Counted from the first letter of the stretch, positions 45,840 through 58,566 are shown. The stretch: 64,000 nt of DNA from Buddleja alternifolia (GCA_019426215.1 CM033393.1:25050591-25114590); one strand, 5' to 3'. Made by a program: numbers and translations. Notes: generated from the letters alone by a model not told the origin.

Positions 45840-46400
45840 CGCTGCTTCATCGTACTCAGAGGGATCATCTCCATGGCTTCCTTCTATAAAGCATACAGAT
45901 GATGCTATGTATTGTGCAGATAGCCATATCTCTCAGGCAGCTGAGATACTCTGCTAGATCGTCGCTGCGATGGTTGTGTCAAACTGCGTTTTGATTCTTG
46001 AACTGACGTCTTTGAAGGGATGTTATCTTGTTCTTCCAGAACAATCTTTCTACCTGCACCTCCTTCTCGAATGAAAGCAATGTTTTTAAGCCCATTAGGC
46101 AAAACCAAAACATTATCCAGTAATATTACATGTCCAGAATTTAAAAACAACGAGGTAGATCCTATTGCAGTAGCCGCGACGCTTTGTCCGCTGCCTACTC
46201 TGATCTTCACCTCATCGTTGTCCAGCTTCCTTCCTCCATCAGATCCTGATTCATACAACATATGTGAGCACTAGCTCCAGAGTCAAGAATCCAAGATATA
46301 GAGAAGACGGTCATAGAACAATAAGTTTCATGAACATAAAGTTCCATACCTTGTGCGCCAGGCCCCATATTCGGACAATTCCTTCTCTAGTGGCCCAGCT
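45840..46400 (-). pseudogene. Copia protease start joined to the pre-RT linker, integrase missing
   Basis: The retropepsin motif ILDSGASAHIC appears near 46290. Frame 46261-45905 goes through a protease-like segment (VKIRVGSGQSV, DNVLVLPNGLKNIA). It then passes within a few codons (about 46080) into the basic linker that normally lies after integrase (KRSLTQPSQRRSSRVSQLPERY). The HHCC and DDE integrase core is absent. Since the junction stays in one frame, the loss is a clean internal deletion of roughly one domain. Confidence 0.8.
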
Positions 46401-47179
46401 CACCGCAGTGTAGGCATCTGTCTGTCTTTTGTGGCCCCTTTCACTTGCAAATCACAGGAGCTTTCCCTTTTCCTTTATCGACACCACCCTGAGCTCCAAG
46501 CTCGCCAGCCTGTTTCTTGGTTTTTCTCTTCTTATTCTTCGCCTGTTTGGGCCCAGAAGTGATAACCAAAGCAGTCTCTTTTCCCTTGGGCTTCAATTGA
46601 GATTGTGCAGTGTTTAATTTGTTCATTAGCCCAGCTAAGTTGCATTCAATCTCATTGCAATTGAAGTTCATGACGAAAAGAGTCAGGAAGGGACTGCAAG
46701 ATAAGATTGGTCTGAAGTTGCGGGTTCATTGTAAAATCGAGAGCTTCCAATCTCTCGATCCTCGATATCATTTTGAGGACATGATCCCCAACCTTCTCCC
46801 CTTCTCTCATTTTGGCTCCGAAGAGCTCTTTAGATATTTCATATCTAGCAGTCCTACTGTGCTCAGCATAGAGCTCGACCAAGTGCGCCAAGATAGCCCT
46901 CGCCGTGGTCATATTTTCGTGGGACCTCTATAGCTCATTCGTCATAGAGCCAAGAATGTACCCACGCACTCGGATGTCGTCCTTTACCCATTTTTCATGA
47001 GCTTGGACTTCTTCTTCATTGGCACGTGTTCTGGCAGGTGGAGCAGGGATATCAGTGTCCAACACGTATCCTAGAGACTCCATATTGAGAACTATTCTCA
47101 AATTCCTTAGCCAATCCACGTAGTTGGGTCCGGTAAGGATATTCTTTTCGAGTAATACGGAAAGTGGGTTGATTGTCAT
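46401..47179 (-). pseudogene. Copia gag (UBN2-type) with zinc knuckle
   Basis: Start ATG at 47179 (MTINPLSVLLEKNILTGPNY), then VDWLRNLRIVLNMESLGYVLD and RGYILGSMTNEL. TAG follows at 46930-46928, and the frame then continues with ILAHLVELYAEHSR, RYEISKELFGAKMREG and LEALDFTMNPQLQTNLILQSLP. A frame change at about 46650 leads to a Lys-rich tail and the knuckle CLHCGELGH near 46420, followed by TAG where the family has Trp. Typical plant Copia gag, inactivated. Confidence 0.88.
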
Positions 47180-49109
47180 TTTTGAAAAACGAGAGAGATA
47201 AAACAAATAACTGCAGAAAATAAACCAAATTTAATTAGAATATTGGACTAAACTAAGAACAAGTTTAAAATCAAGAACTTCGACTTATAACTTGGCTCCC
47301 ACTACATATTTCGAAATTCCACACTCCCACTGTGAAATGACGGAAGCGATCGCTGATGAAAACTTCGTGGTGGGGATTGAGTTCTTTAATTAATATAATG
47401 GATGACAACCCTTTAACGATATTTGGTCCATTACTTAATTAAAGTGATGTCAAACATCAATCTATCAAATAGACGGTTCAATCATATTTATCCCATAATC
47501 CACAAATACCGCAACCCTTTAACGATTTATTGGTAAAGTGGACTATCTAAGTTCATTCCCACTAACTCCTCATAATCTAACATTTGAATTTCACCTTGCA
47601 ACCCTTTAACGATATTTGGGGTGAAATATGTCTCGATTGAGGCATCCAATGCACTTAATAAAATTCTAGAATTAAATCTTAATATATGAAACCCACTTAC
47701 TGGGAAGATGCCACATATGGATTTAATCCTTGATCTTATTAAGTTTAGTGGAGGGAAAGGATGCCTAGCATCCCTTACTAACTTAGTATTATTTTTGTTT
47801 GGGAGAATTCATGTTCAAAACATTTATTTCGTCTCACTTTGCACATTTACCAATTTATATAGCACATATTGATAACACACATGCTTCATACAACTAATGA
47901 ACATGCATCGAAATCAATAATACAACACACAAGTCTATGGGCTTTTATCTAGAGGGCCCAATCCAATGGGCCATCATAAAATTGAAAAAGAAAAGCCTAT
48001 CTAATCTTCGTGGGCTCCAAACTCCTCTTCTTTTGCATGATCTCCATCTTGAAAGGCTTATTCTATTTCTATTTATTACAAGAGATAATTTAAAACCTAT
48101 ACATAAATCTAGAAATAAAATAAAATGGGCTCAAACTGGCCCTTACAACCTATCAAAAGAAATACATAATCAAAAGAAGCAACCTAAGCCCAAAGACATA
48201 TGTCACCATCACATAATACATGCTCGTGATAAATAAAGCACTTATGTTGGTGATTAATAAAAATTAATTAGTCCAACTGAATTAATTTCCACAATAAAAT
48301 TCCAAATTTTATTGATTCATATGAAAATAATCCTATTTATGAGAATTCTTTATTTAAATAAATAACTTAATAAATAAAATTCTCCAAAAGTTTATTAATT
48401 AATTATTTCATTCAAATAAAGATCAATAAAAACTATGTTGGGCTTAATTTTATCAAAATTAAATTACCAACCATTGGCATATTCAAAATTAATGAATTAG
48501 GCCCAATAACTAATTTATTGAATTATCCATAATTTTAATCAAAACAATTTGAGCTCCTTTTTAATTAAATCCGGGTCATCATCCTTTTGACCCACCCGGA
48601 TAACTAAAATAGCCCAAACACCTATTCAATTAAAATTTGGACCTTAGGAAAATATAACCCGACCCATTAGGGCCCGAGTCACGAAAACCCGGGCCCCAAA
48701 ACAGGTCCGTGCGCTGGGCGCATGACACGCTGTATGCCTTCCGCCCAGCGCACGGTTTAATTGTGCTATCCGGCCAGCCCCTCTGACCGGCGCCGTGAAA
48801 TGGCACTGCATTGGGGGCCCACCTAGTGTGCGCAGTGCGCACGCTGTGTGCGCAACGGGAGGCCGAAAAGGCCTTCTATTGCGCGCAGACTGTGCATGCT
48901 TTTTGTGTCGCGCTCGTCTCAGGGTTATACTTCTTCGATTCTCATAAAATTTATATGCCCAGATTCTCAACTCATTAAAATACAACGTTCATGAAGAAAC
49001 TGCAGCGAGATTCAGAATATTTTCATATGAAAAACACGTTCAAAGCAGACCTCAAAAAGGCGAAAAAACAGTCAATCACGTAAGCAATTAAACACATAAT
49101 TCAGAGATT
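47180..49109 (-). other. Copia 5-prime leader (1.9 kb), non-coding
   Basis: Unusually long between primer site and gag. It contains three copies of CAACCCTTTAACGAT (47406, 47512, 47599). It also has a strong hairpin with 14-bp perfect arms, CCGTGCGCTGGGCG at 48707-48720 and its complement at 48742-48755, inside a GC-rich island (about 48650-48900). Frames in the island are by-products of GC content. Confidence 0.6.
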
Positions 49110-49122
49110 GGCTCTGATACCA
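49110..49122 (-). promoter_or_regulatory. Primer-binding site for initiator-Met tRNA
   Basis: Minus strand reads TGGTATCAGAGCC, an exact match to the usual plant Copia primer site, starting one base inside the LTR end. Confidence 0.95.
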
Positions 49123-49123
49123 C

Positions 49124-50713
49124 TGTTGGGAATTATACGAATAAAACATAGTGGAAAGTAAATTTAATTCTCAAAGCCCGAATCATCTCTAATCCTCGTG
49201 TTTAATTGTGTATAGAAAAATTACCGTTCTCGCGTATGTTGATTTCTGAACGTGATCCTTTTCTCTAACGCCGAATTTGCCAACGTCTGTAATTCGTCAC
49301 GCCAGAATCAAAAACGAAAAACTCCTCCTTTCTTCCTTGTCAAAGACGGCTAGAGAGAGAGAGAGGTGGGAGATTTTTTCTTGGAGAGAAAGTTATGTAA
49401 GTTGCCTTGTGTTATTTTTCACCTTGTGTATGAAATAATAACTCTAGCATGCAAGAGCCCTATTTGGGCGTCTATTTGGCCGCCCCTTAGTGGGGTCGGA
49501 AGACTTCGGGCTTTCGTCTTGCTTGCTAATTAATTAATCGGATAATTTATTTATCCAATAAATAAATTGATAATTCAATTAATTCAATTCCTAATTAATT
49601 TATAATTCAATTTCTCCAAGAAATTAATTAACTCATTAATTGAATTAATTAATTAAATTATCCAATAATTAATTAATTAATTAATTACGGCATCCAATGC
49701 CGTGAATTTCTCTCAAGTCTTTTTCCCATGTTTTTCCTTTTGCACTTCCTTTAAGCGCGACTCTTTAGGTTCGTCTCAAAAGGCAATTGGGAGGAATCCA
49801 AAGGGGTGTGAGTGACACCCAGCCAGTCTCGTGGCTCACACCGTAACCCAATTGAGAATGAATGAATAGGATCATTCTAAACCTTTACGCCGTGAATACC
49901 GTACATGTATAAACCTTTTATTCTTATATCCTAGTCAAGTAAGAGTCATGGTTTAAAGTCAAACTCATATAACTTGACCATATGCCTAAGCTCATAATAA
50001 GTCGAGGTATTTAAATGCTTTGGCCAAAGACTTTCATCCTCACTTATTCATGATCGCATAGGATATTTTACTCATTCACTTCTGAGAGAATAAATTCCAT
50101 ATTGCAAATCAGTTAACAATGCTACTTGCCCATCAAGTCGCACTTCGAGGTCGATTCCACCAACAGGTGATTTGAATCTAACTACTCTAATGACAGACTT
50201 GATGTCACAAGTACATCTTCAACTCGATTTCTCAGGTCAGAGGTTCACACGTACCTATCACTACTTATCAGTTTCATCATTGACTGCCAATGAGTGAATA
50301 CCCATGTGATGAACTGATGCGAGCCGTGTTGGAACATATCAATCCAACTGACACGTCTATGATATAAGTTCCCACTACCATTTCCATAGTGTACGACTGA
50401 CACTTTCTCTGTCGAAACTTACATCATACAAGTCTTTATTCACTATTGATGCCCAATCAATATTTCTTAGACTTGCGAACCCTTTTAGATGTGAAGGGTC
50501 AAATCATTCTAGTTCCTTTCCACCTATCCCATAGGAGGTAGAAGGTTCGCCTTGTCATCAAGGACTTTACATTGTTTATTCACACCTTATAAATGCCTAT
50601 AAGAAAACAACAATCAACTGTCTTATATTAATAGAAAAATCATAGTTTAGTTACAATATTTATGCCCTATAAATCTATCCTCTTTATGGCACTCGAGGGC
50701 ATATACTCTAACA
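49124..50713 (-). mobile_element. 5-prime LTR, subfamily B
   Basis: 1,590 bp, ends TGTTGGGAATTATACG and ATACTCTAACA; next to the primer site. It shares order and core motifs with subfamily A (CTTTGGCCAAAG at 50018, CTTCGAGGTCGATTCCACC, CATTGACTGCCAATGAGTG) but is clearly diverged from the 3-prime LTR at 42646-44344. Confidence 0.88.
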
Positions 50714-52387
50714 GAAGTATCTATGGAAGATAATCTTCTATAACTAATCTTCAAGAAGAAGTTCTATGGAAGAAAGTTTTCAAGAAGCACAAGAGAAGCT
50801 AAGAAGAAAACTCTAGGGAGGAAGTACTAAGCTCAAAGCTTTCTTTCCTTTTAGTTTTCATCAAGAATGGAAGATGAGCAAGAAACCCTCTTATTATAGC
50901 CCCAAATTTTGGTCATATAGAGATAGAGAGAGGAGAAGACTTGTTTTTTCTCATTTTGGCAACTCCCATCTATCACTGCATGTGTAAGAAAAGTAGTTTC
51001 TATTTTATTCTTCTTTTCAAAAATATCACTATCAACTTTGACAAGTTTTAAATTTTAATCTTGTGACTTCATTTAATTATGTCCAACTTAATTAAAATGG
51101 CTCCCACGTCTTCCAAGACTTTTTAATTAAATAATTCTCATGATTACTTAATAGTACAATTAGTAGCTGAAATAAATTTTCGCTAATAATTAATCTCCAA
51201 GAATAATTAATAGAATAATTATTTTCCCAAGCCTACTAATTAAAATGTCTTCCACTTAATCAATTAATCTCATTAATCAATTTCACTTTAATCCTGAACC
51301 GGATTAATATTCACATAGCAATAGAACTTTCTTGAGCGAGTGTATAACCCCATTGTAGGTTCGTTCATGTACTAGTAGTAGGAACACAACCCCTTGTGCC
51401 CTTGAAATTTCCATTGCTAGATTTAAATACTCCAAGTATTTTAATCCGACCAAGAATTAATTACCGATTAATTCATGGCTCCTACAAATCAAGGTTAGTA
51501 CTAGCCACGCGCCAAGAAGACCTAGCCATGAACGATTATTAGGTGACCTTTTACGATTCTCTCATAAGTAAAATCCTTCCATCAAATATCCCGATCAAAT
51601 CTAGGACTTGGATGTCAGTCGAAATCCCAGTAACTCGATTCTATGTATATCTATCTAAGTGATATTGACCAATTTATCAATCAAGCGAGGAAACACTCCC
51701 CCCTTATTGATACAACTTCGGCCGGAGGTTCCCATGGTCAATACACTGTGAATTACATTGGATATGTACCGATGTTAATGATCAGTGACAAATTCTCTCT
51801 TGGCACTCACGCACCTCCGTACATAACCAGGCTGGACCCAATATGCCCCACTTTATGACTCGACTGGAATCGCGTGACAAATCTAACTACAGTGGGTGAT
51901 GCACGAGATGACCAATGGTGCCTCACGTCATGAGGACCAATCTTACACCTACATAACCGAGGAGATTCCAAATTCGACATTGACTCCAATATGGAATCTC
52001 GGCAGGGTTGTTCGTTTTACTCGATCCCAACGAGAACCCACGTACATGCACTGATGTACACCGTATCAAAATGGATACACTCTCCAAGAGTGCGCAATGC
52101 AGGTGCAAGTCTTTACGAGTCATTGATATCCCTATCTCAACGATTCTATGACTTGGAACATCTATAAGACCACCACCTTAGAGACGTATTCCATGATTGG
52201 CATCCCCGATATCAAACACATTTCATAGCTTACGATTGATCTAAGAGACTTTAACTAATTGCATAAAATGCTAAGATAAAGATGAATATGACTTTTATTA
52301 AATAACTTGACAAGATACAATATAAGACGGTTTAAAGAGTTAGCTAACACGCCCTACAAATGGCGCACCGGGCACCTAACTCTTTCA
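50714..52387 (-). mobile_element. Third LTR-like block (subfamily C), left end missing
   Basis: Ends on the plus strand ACCTAACTCTTTCA at 52387; read backwards it begins TGAAAGAGTTAGGTGCCCGG. The layout (a leader-like GA-rich stretch at 50720-50960, AT-rich middle, unique right half) resembles a Copia LTR. No gene. The small frames near 51640-52120 are not supported. It is inserted at CATGT within the A-type LTR that resumes at 52388. Confidence 0.6.
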
Positions 52388-53262
52388 CATGTCATCACAA
52401 ACCTTAATTATGACTACCATATGTGTATAAACTCTTCACTGACGTGACCCAATCATGTAAAAACCATGGTACGTCAAACTCATATAACTTGATGTTGTAC
52501 TTAGTAATCATAACAATGTGAAACTACCATACTACCCTTAGTGACCATCACTAGTTCAGTTTATTTGCTTTGGCCAAAGACTTTGTAATTTCTATTGCTT
52601 ATGATCGTACAGGTCACATACTCATTTACTATCGAGATGGTGAATCCCATATTGACAGTTATCTTATAATGTTGAATGCACCATGTGGATCGTACTTCGA
52701 GGTCGATTCCACCTATCAGGTGATACAGGTCTAACTACTCTGACAACATATCCAATACTACAAGCACATCATAAATAACTCCTCAGGTCTAAAGCTCACA
52801 CATACTATCGCAATCTTAATCCCATCATTGACTGTCAAAGAGTAAATACCCATGTGATTGGACTAATGTGAGTCGAGTTCAAATATGTTAATTCCATTAA
52901 TTATATTCATGACACCAACTCCTACTATCTAATCAGTGTACCACTGGCACTTCCTTGTCAATGAAGGTGTCATACGAGTTGAATATTAATGCCCAATTAA
53001 TATTCCTTAACTCGCGAACTCCCGGTTTAAGAGATTAAGTACTTGACTCTTCCAGTGCCTTCTCTTTTTCATAAGAGGTGGAAAGTCTATCTTCAAATAT
53101 CATGGACGTATTTGTTCAATACATTTAAATGCCATTAGATTTATATGAACAAAATCAAAACCTTTATTCTATAATTAGAAATGATAAAATATTTGTACAA
53201 ATAACTTATCAAAGCACTACTCTATCTAATTCCTCATAGGCATTGCGGGCATGCACCTAACA
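52388..53262 (-). mobile_element. Truncated 5-prime LTR of the outer Copia insertion
   Basis: Matches 43485-44344 of the 3-prime LTR closely, including TAGTTCAGTTTATTTGCTTT-like wording shared only by these two copies, and ends GCACCTAACA followed by AAATC. The other ~830 bp of this LTR are absent. Confidence 0.85.
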
Positions 53263-55615
53263 AAATCAATGTTGTATAGATGGGCATGTATGATATCTCT
53301 AGTATGACCATGGAAACCAAAATCTCATGAGTATTGAGATTTTAGAATAGTACTAGATGAGTACGAATTAGTAGAAATTATGACACGTCGTGTCATAATA
53401 TTTTGGAATATGTAAAATTGAATTAGATGCTCTAGAGGGCAATAACAAAGTCATATAAGACTTAGAGTGAGTCTTCCTACTCAATATAAAAGATCAATGA
53501 GTTTAGCATAAGTGAAAAGCCATTCCCACTTCTTATGATGTCTTTGTGATATTTATGATATATTATCTCATATGCGAATGAGAAATTATACTATTAATCT
53601 ATAAGTGGACCAAATGAGTAATACATCCATAAAATTGAATTGAATTGGTGTTGTTGACTTTAGTATTTGATAATTAGAAGCATACCCTAAATAAGAGAAC
53701 AATGAGTTGCTTTTTCAGGGTAATGCCAAATAATATTATAAATTAAAGTCAACAAACAACGACTTCTCTTATGGGAAGTGATGAGTTCAAGTTTTGTACA
53801 ACCTCTTTCTAATAATGAAGGCATCTAAAGGTCAAGTCTTTCATTTGTCAAGAGACTTTCATAGTCGGTGTTAGCCATTTTGTATTTTGTACATAAGAGG
53901 CTTATTGCTTCTATGATAATGACTTAGGACTTTGTGGCTAATCAGTTTTAAATAGAGTTTGAGACTCTTACAGTAAATGAGATTAGAACAAAGGGAAAGT
54001 TGTGAAAGAGACATAGCATGAATCTAGGGAGAACAGACTTAACCACTAATGTGAAAAGAAGTGGACTAAAGGTAAAAGTGCTAAATTGATATACGATTTG
54101 TCATTTTACTCGTGTATACCATGATTTGAAACAATTGACATACGGTTGGTCAATTTTACTCATGTATGCACTGAGTTAAAAACATAGCACTCATAGACGC
54201 TTATATAGTGCATTTTACACATTAAGCACTAAGATACTAAATCTTGTCCTATGCGGATTTAGGTTTATGGTATCGTGAAATCAAAAAGTGTTTGAAATTC
54301 TAAAAAGATCATTGGAAGCCGATCTTCTGAATTGTTCTCCTAAGATGTATTACTCCTGGATTTGAGTTTTTGTCTTGGTTAGTATCTATATAATAGATAC
54401 ACATAGTGGTGCTAGATCTTTTTTCTTCAATGGTTTGCGGGTGAATTGTGACCAATGTGCATTGATTATTCGATCATAATCAATATGTGTTCATTAACTA
54501 ATGTGAACAACTATGTATGATTTTTTTTTTTGCATACTTGGTTAAGTCACAATGAACTAAGACACTAAGCTAGTAAGAGAAACTCTCTGACTATATCTTT
54601 CATGGTTGGTTGTCAACTTGTAGTAAGTCGTACGTGGCAATTCTGAGGCTAATAAGTTGATCTTTCATTGTAGTTAATTCGGTTAAACTTTTGTGATTTA
54701 ATTAATGTGAAGATTGGGAAATAAACCTTGTATCCATTAATCCTTCATATACCTTGATATTGTCTGTTCGATTTCTCATAATCTGAAACGCTAGAATGTT
54801 ACTTGGAGATTATGGAGAGAATCTTAGTTGATGATCTTTTCAAACAAGTTTGAAAAGTAAAATCAATGAGACAAAGTATCTATGTCTAGAAGACATTGGA
54901 ATGATCTAAGGTGTATGTGTTCTAAATAAAAATGATAGGTGAAAAAATTAGTAAATCACAGAATGTCCGAAGAAGTTTTTTAGGGATGAAAAATCTTCAA
55001 ATTGCTAAACCTCTAGTCAGGTTTAATGATTCGTATATTAGATTTGTGCCTTATAGATCACTTAAGAGAACTGGTTCTCAAATTTGAGTGGGAGCACATT
55101 TACCAAAGTGATCATGCAAAATTCGAATCATAATTTTGTGACATTTGCTTAAATTTACTGATTCAGATAGTGGCTATTTGCCTTGTAAATCACTTATGAG
55201 AATCTTGTTCCCAAATTTGAGTGGGAGAAAATTTATTATAGTGATCAAGTTAGTTGAATCAAAATTTTGTGCAAGCACAAAATATTCTCCGGAAGATTAG
55301 ATAGAGTCCAACATAGTAGGACTCCGTCTTGTTATATTATCTCAGAATATTGAATTAATGCAATGAAAGTGTATTTATAGAACTTATGAAATCTATAAAC
55401 ATTTGTGCCACCAATAACTCGTGATAATTGCTGAGGAGGGGATAGTTGCCTGTGTGACAACAATTGCCCTTGTGGGAAGGTCTTAACCAAAATGTGGTAT
55501 TTCGGTTTTCACATGGTTTGAAGACTGGAGTTGCATAGTTTCTATTAGATATAGTGTTATGGGTATGTTCCAGTCACCCAATTGTATATAATCAAACCAA
55601 GTTTAATTCTAGTTT
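53263..55615 (+). other. Degenerate older retroelement, non-coding
   Basis: No coding frame. Twice it carries CAAATTTGAGTGGGAG (about 55079 and 55213), a polypurine-like run. The following LTR terminus suggests the 3-prime internal region of a plus-strand Copia-type element. Interrupted by the solo LTR at 40829 and by the AAATC complex. Confidence 0.45.
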
Positions 55616-56281
55616 TGTTACGAATATGCCCTCCATGCCATATAGGAATTAGATTAATAGGGCATTTACCTTTATGTTGTACAAACTCTTATTCTTTAAT
55701 AAAGGCATTGTTTTGTTTATATCAATCTTGATGACATTAATATAGGTATTGAACAAATAAGTCCAAGGTAATCAAGAGGGAGATTCTACTCCTCAATGGT
55801 TAGAGGAGATGGACTCTAGAAGTATCGGTTCCTTGTTTACTTAAACTAGAGTTCGTAAGTTGACAAGTTTTAATTGAGCATTAAGACCAGACTTGTATGA
55901 CACAAACTTTAACAAGGAGTGTCAGTCGGTCACTTTGGATGGTGGGATCTTGGTCATAGATATATCAATGCAATTGATATATTCGAACACGGATCGTCAT
56001 AATTCAATCACATGGGTAATACTTTTTGATCATCAATGATTGGAATAATGGTCGCGATAGTGTGCGTGAGCCTTAGAACTGAGGATTCACGAAGATTGGA
56101 CTTGTGACACTGAACGGGTTATTAGAGTAGTTAGATCCATTTCACCCTTTGGTGGGATCAATCTCGAAGTGCAGTTCAGAAGAACAAGTGGCAATTGTTC
56201 GGTGATTGCCAATAGGGAATTCACTGTTTCGAGTAGTAACGAGTTAACGTCCTGTGTGATCGTATGTAAATGAAATTATAA
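55616..56281 (+). mobile_element. Copia-type LTR fragment, plus orientation
   Basis: Starts TGTTACGAATATGCCCTCC and keeps the family order on the plus strand: GGAGTGTCAGTCGGTCAC, CATCAATGATTGG, CTGAGGATTCACG, GAGTAGTTAGATCC, ATCTCGAAGTGC and GTAACGAGTTAACG. Truncated at ATTATAA where a new element starts. Confidence 0.78.
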
Positions 56282-56489
56282 GGCTATGTTTGTTTCTATT
56301 TTTGGCTGGATTTTTTACCAAAATTCAGCCCAAAATAAATTTGAATGTGGGTTATTTGACCAAACATTATGATCCATGTTTGGCCAAATAACCTATAATG
56401 GGCTTTGGTCAAATAGCCCAAAATAAATTGTCGGCTATTTAGGGTAGAGAGAAATACAATTCTCTTCTTTTTTTTCTAACAAAGATATG

Positions 56490-56533
<44 letters not shown>

Positions 56534-58566
56534 GCGGTCTGCCATGGCTTCCCTTCTCCCTACCACCCCATCTACAAAAATCATGCCACCATCACCACCG
56601 ATCTGTGAAATTCGGGCCACCATCGCCATCCCTCTGCAACTCGCGCCACCGACCACCACATTTCTGCAAAAATGGCGCCCCCTCTGCAAAAAGGCGCAAC
56701 CACTGACACACCTCAGAAAAATCGCGTCACCATGGTCACCCCTTTGCAAATCGGTCTGCTTCATTCTTTTTTCTCATAATTTACCTTAGTTTACTGATTT
56801 TAGGTAGAACTCTCAATTTCTTTTATCTCATTAGTGAATCTTCTTCTTCTTCTTCTTCTTCTTTGCGTGATAATTGACATTTCTCTAGAATAGATTTTTG
56901 AAGTTGTGACCTATTCCAATGTCCATTAACATTTAACCATCCAACAAATATTTTATTTATAAATAGGTTTACTTGGAATGAGCACAGTAAATTGGTCGTT
57001 TGAACCAACCAATACAAAAATCAGTTCTGGGTTTTGAAATCATCGATCCGTGTTCATCTTTTTTTGCAAAATTACGGATCTATGAATTTTGTCGTGTATT
57101 CTTTCAAATTTTTATAATTTTTGTAAAATTTCTTGAAATTTTTCTCTGCTAAACTTGTTGTGAATTTTTTTGCGTGTGAATTTTTAATCTATTAAATTTT
57201 ACTTTAATTTTTGTATTTGTGAAATTTTATCTATAAAATTTTTGCCCATGTGACAGAACCCATTGCATTATTTGCCTTATCCCCAACTTGTAATCTGCTT
57301 TTCTGTCGTATACTGAATACCCTTGGACCATGTCCCCACCCTTTCAAGATTTTTTAGTGTATTATTGTTGAATATTATTTATGATTGTAATTTTTAGTAG
57401 AGTAGTGTATCAGGCTTTTTTCAGTGTATTATTGTTGAATACTGTTTATGACTGTCATTTTTAGTAGAGTAGTGTATCAGGCTTTTTTCAGTGTATTATT
57501 GTTGAATACTGTTTGTGACTGTCATTTTTATTTAAGTAGTGCATGTATCTTTCTCTATATATACCTATAGTGTGCACTCCTTTGAACACACTACTCTTAC
57601 GATAGTTCTAACTAAAATCACTTCCCTTCACAGCCATACTAGCACCACGGCCAAATCTTGTGGCTCTTCTTATGGTTCGAGTACCCCTCAGCCCCTTTCA
57701 ACTAACACAAGAAAGGTATGCTAATTGAGTGCTATGTAGTTTGAGTTTAGTTTAGGTCCATGTTGTCATATTCACGATGTATATTTATGTGGCTGTTGTG
57801 GTTTCAGTTTAGTAGATATCATGTGTCTTTTATCGTTAACAGAAATTGTGAGGATTACGTATGGCTGGTTCAGTTAATTTGGTGCAATTGATATGGTTAT
57901 TTTTGGTGATAGGAGTAAAAATTGCTGGTTACTAGTGAAAATTTAATTCTTACACACATTTTGCTCTTTTGGTGGTTAGCATTTCAATGTTTCTCAATTC
58001 ATGTAGCTTAGTCATACACACGTCTTCACTGTAGAATTTTCAGTTTGACATTTTTCTAACAGTTTCTATGTTTGACCACTGTAATTTGATGAAGTGGTCA
58101 ATTAATGAGTGATAATATATTAAGAAGATGGTTTGCATATAGAGGATAATGACAAACTAATTGTGTTTATTCTACGCAACCGTCAAATATTTAGATAACA
58201 TTAAAGCATTTTGTTTATGCTAAAAAAAATACTGTGTTTTATTTATATGATACAGATAGTTCATGTTATAGTTAGTTGATAGAATTATTTTGTGTTTATA
58301 TGATACAGATAGTTCATGTATAGTTCATGTTATATGACACAAATAACATTTTGTATTGGTATTCAAGTACTTTGTAAGATAATTGTGTGATTCGGTGGAT
58401 GATGTAGCTTAACTTACATGTTCCACTAATGTTATGGTCATTTTTAAATTATTTTTATTTTTTGAACTTTTTCTAAAAAGTAGTTGATAAATTATTTTTT
58501 AAAGAGTTCCTTGTGTAGTATTTACTTGCTATTTAACTTTTGCATTTATTTTTCACGTCTTAGTAG
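56282..58566 (+). mobile_element. 5-prime part of a PIF/Harbinger-type transposon, non-coding
   Basis: Begins GGCTATGTTTGTTTC right after TAA, which fits a Harbinger terminus with a 3-bp target duplication. It contains subterminal TTTGGTCAAATAGCC / GGCCAAATAACC motifs. No matching inverted terminus was found downstream, so the end is uncertain. Holds a (TC)n run (56493-56530) and a CTT run (56840-56863). No gene is called. Confidence 0.45.
57356..57540. repeat. 67-bp tandem repeat, about 2.7 copies
   Basis: AGTGTATTATTGTTGAATA recurs at 57356, 57423 and 57490, each followed by TTTATGA..GT..TTTTTA and, in the first two, GTATCAGGCTTTTT. Confidence 0.92.

Larger units (their letters stand above)
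42646..53262 (-). mobile_element. Nested Copia complex bounded by TSD AAATC
   Basis: AAATC stands at 42641-42645 and again at 53263-53267. From left to right it contains an intact subfamily A LTR, a polypurine tract, a Copia pol-gag (minus strand), a long leader with a primer site, a subfamily B LTR, a third LTR-like block, and a truncated subfamily A LTR. The outer two A-type pieces resemble each other more than the copy at 38869. They are best read as the 3-prime and 5-prime LTRs of the original insertion, with later insertion and deletion between them. Confidence 0.75.

Noticed and set aside
48630..48985. Minus-strand Arg/Ala-rich frames in the GC island
   Set aside because: Low-complexity products of GC-rich leader DNA, with no family resemblance and lying in a Copia leader.
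51643..52123. Several 60-70 codon frames
   Set aside because: They lie in an LTR-like block, are on opposite strands and resemble no known protein.
56435..56789. Frames over the (TC)n run on both strands
   Set aside because: Both start with simple repeats (Ser-Leu or Arg-Glu) and have compositional bias without a domain.
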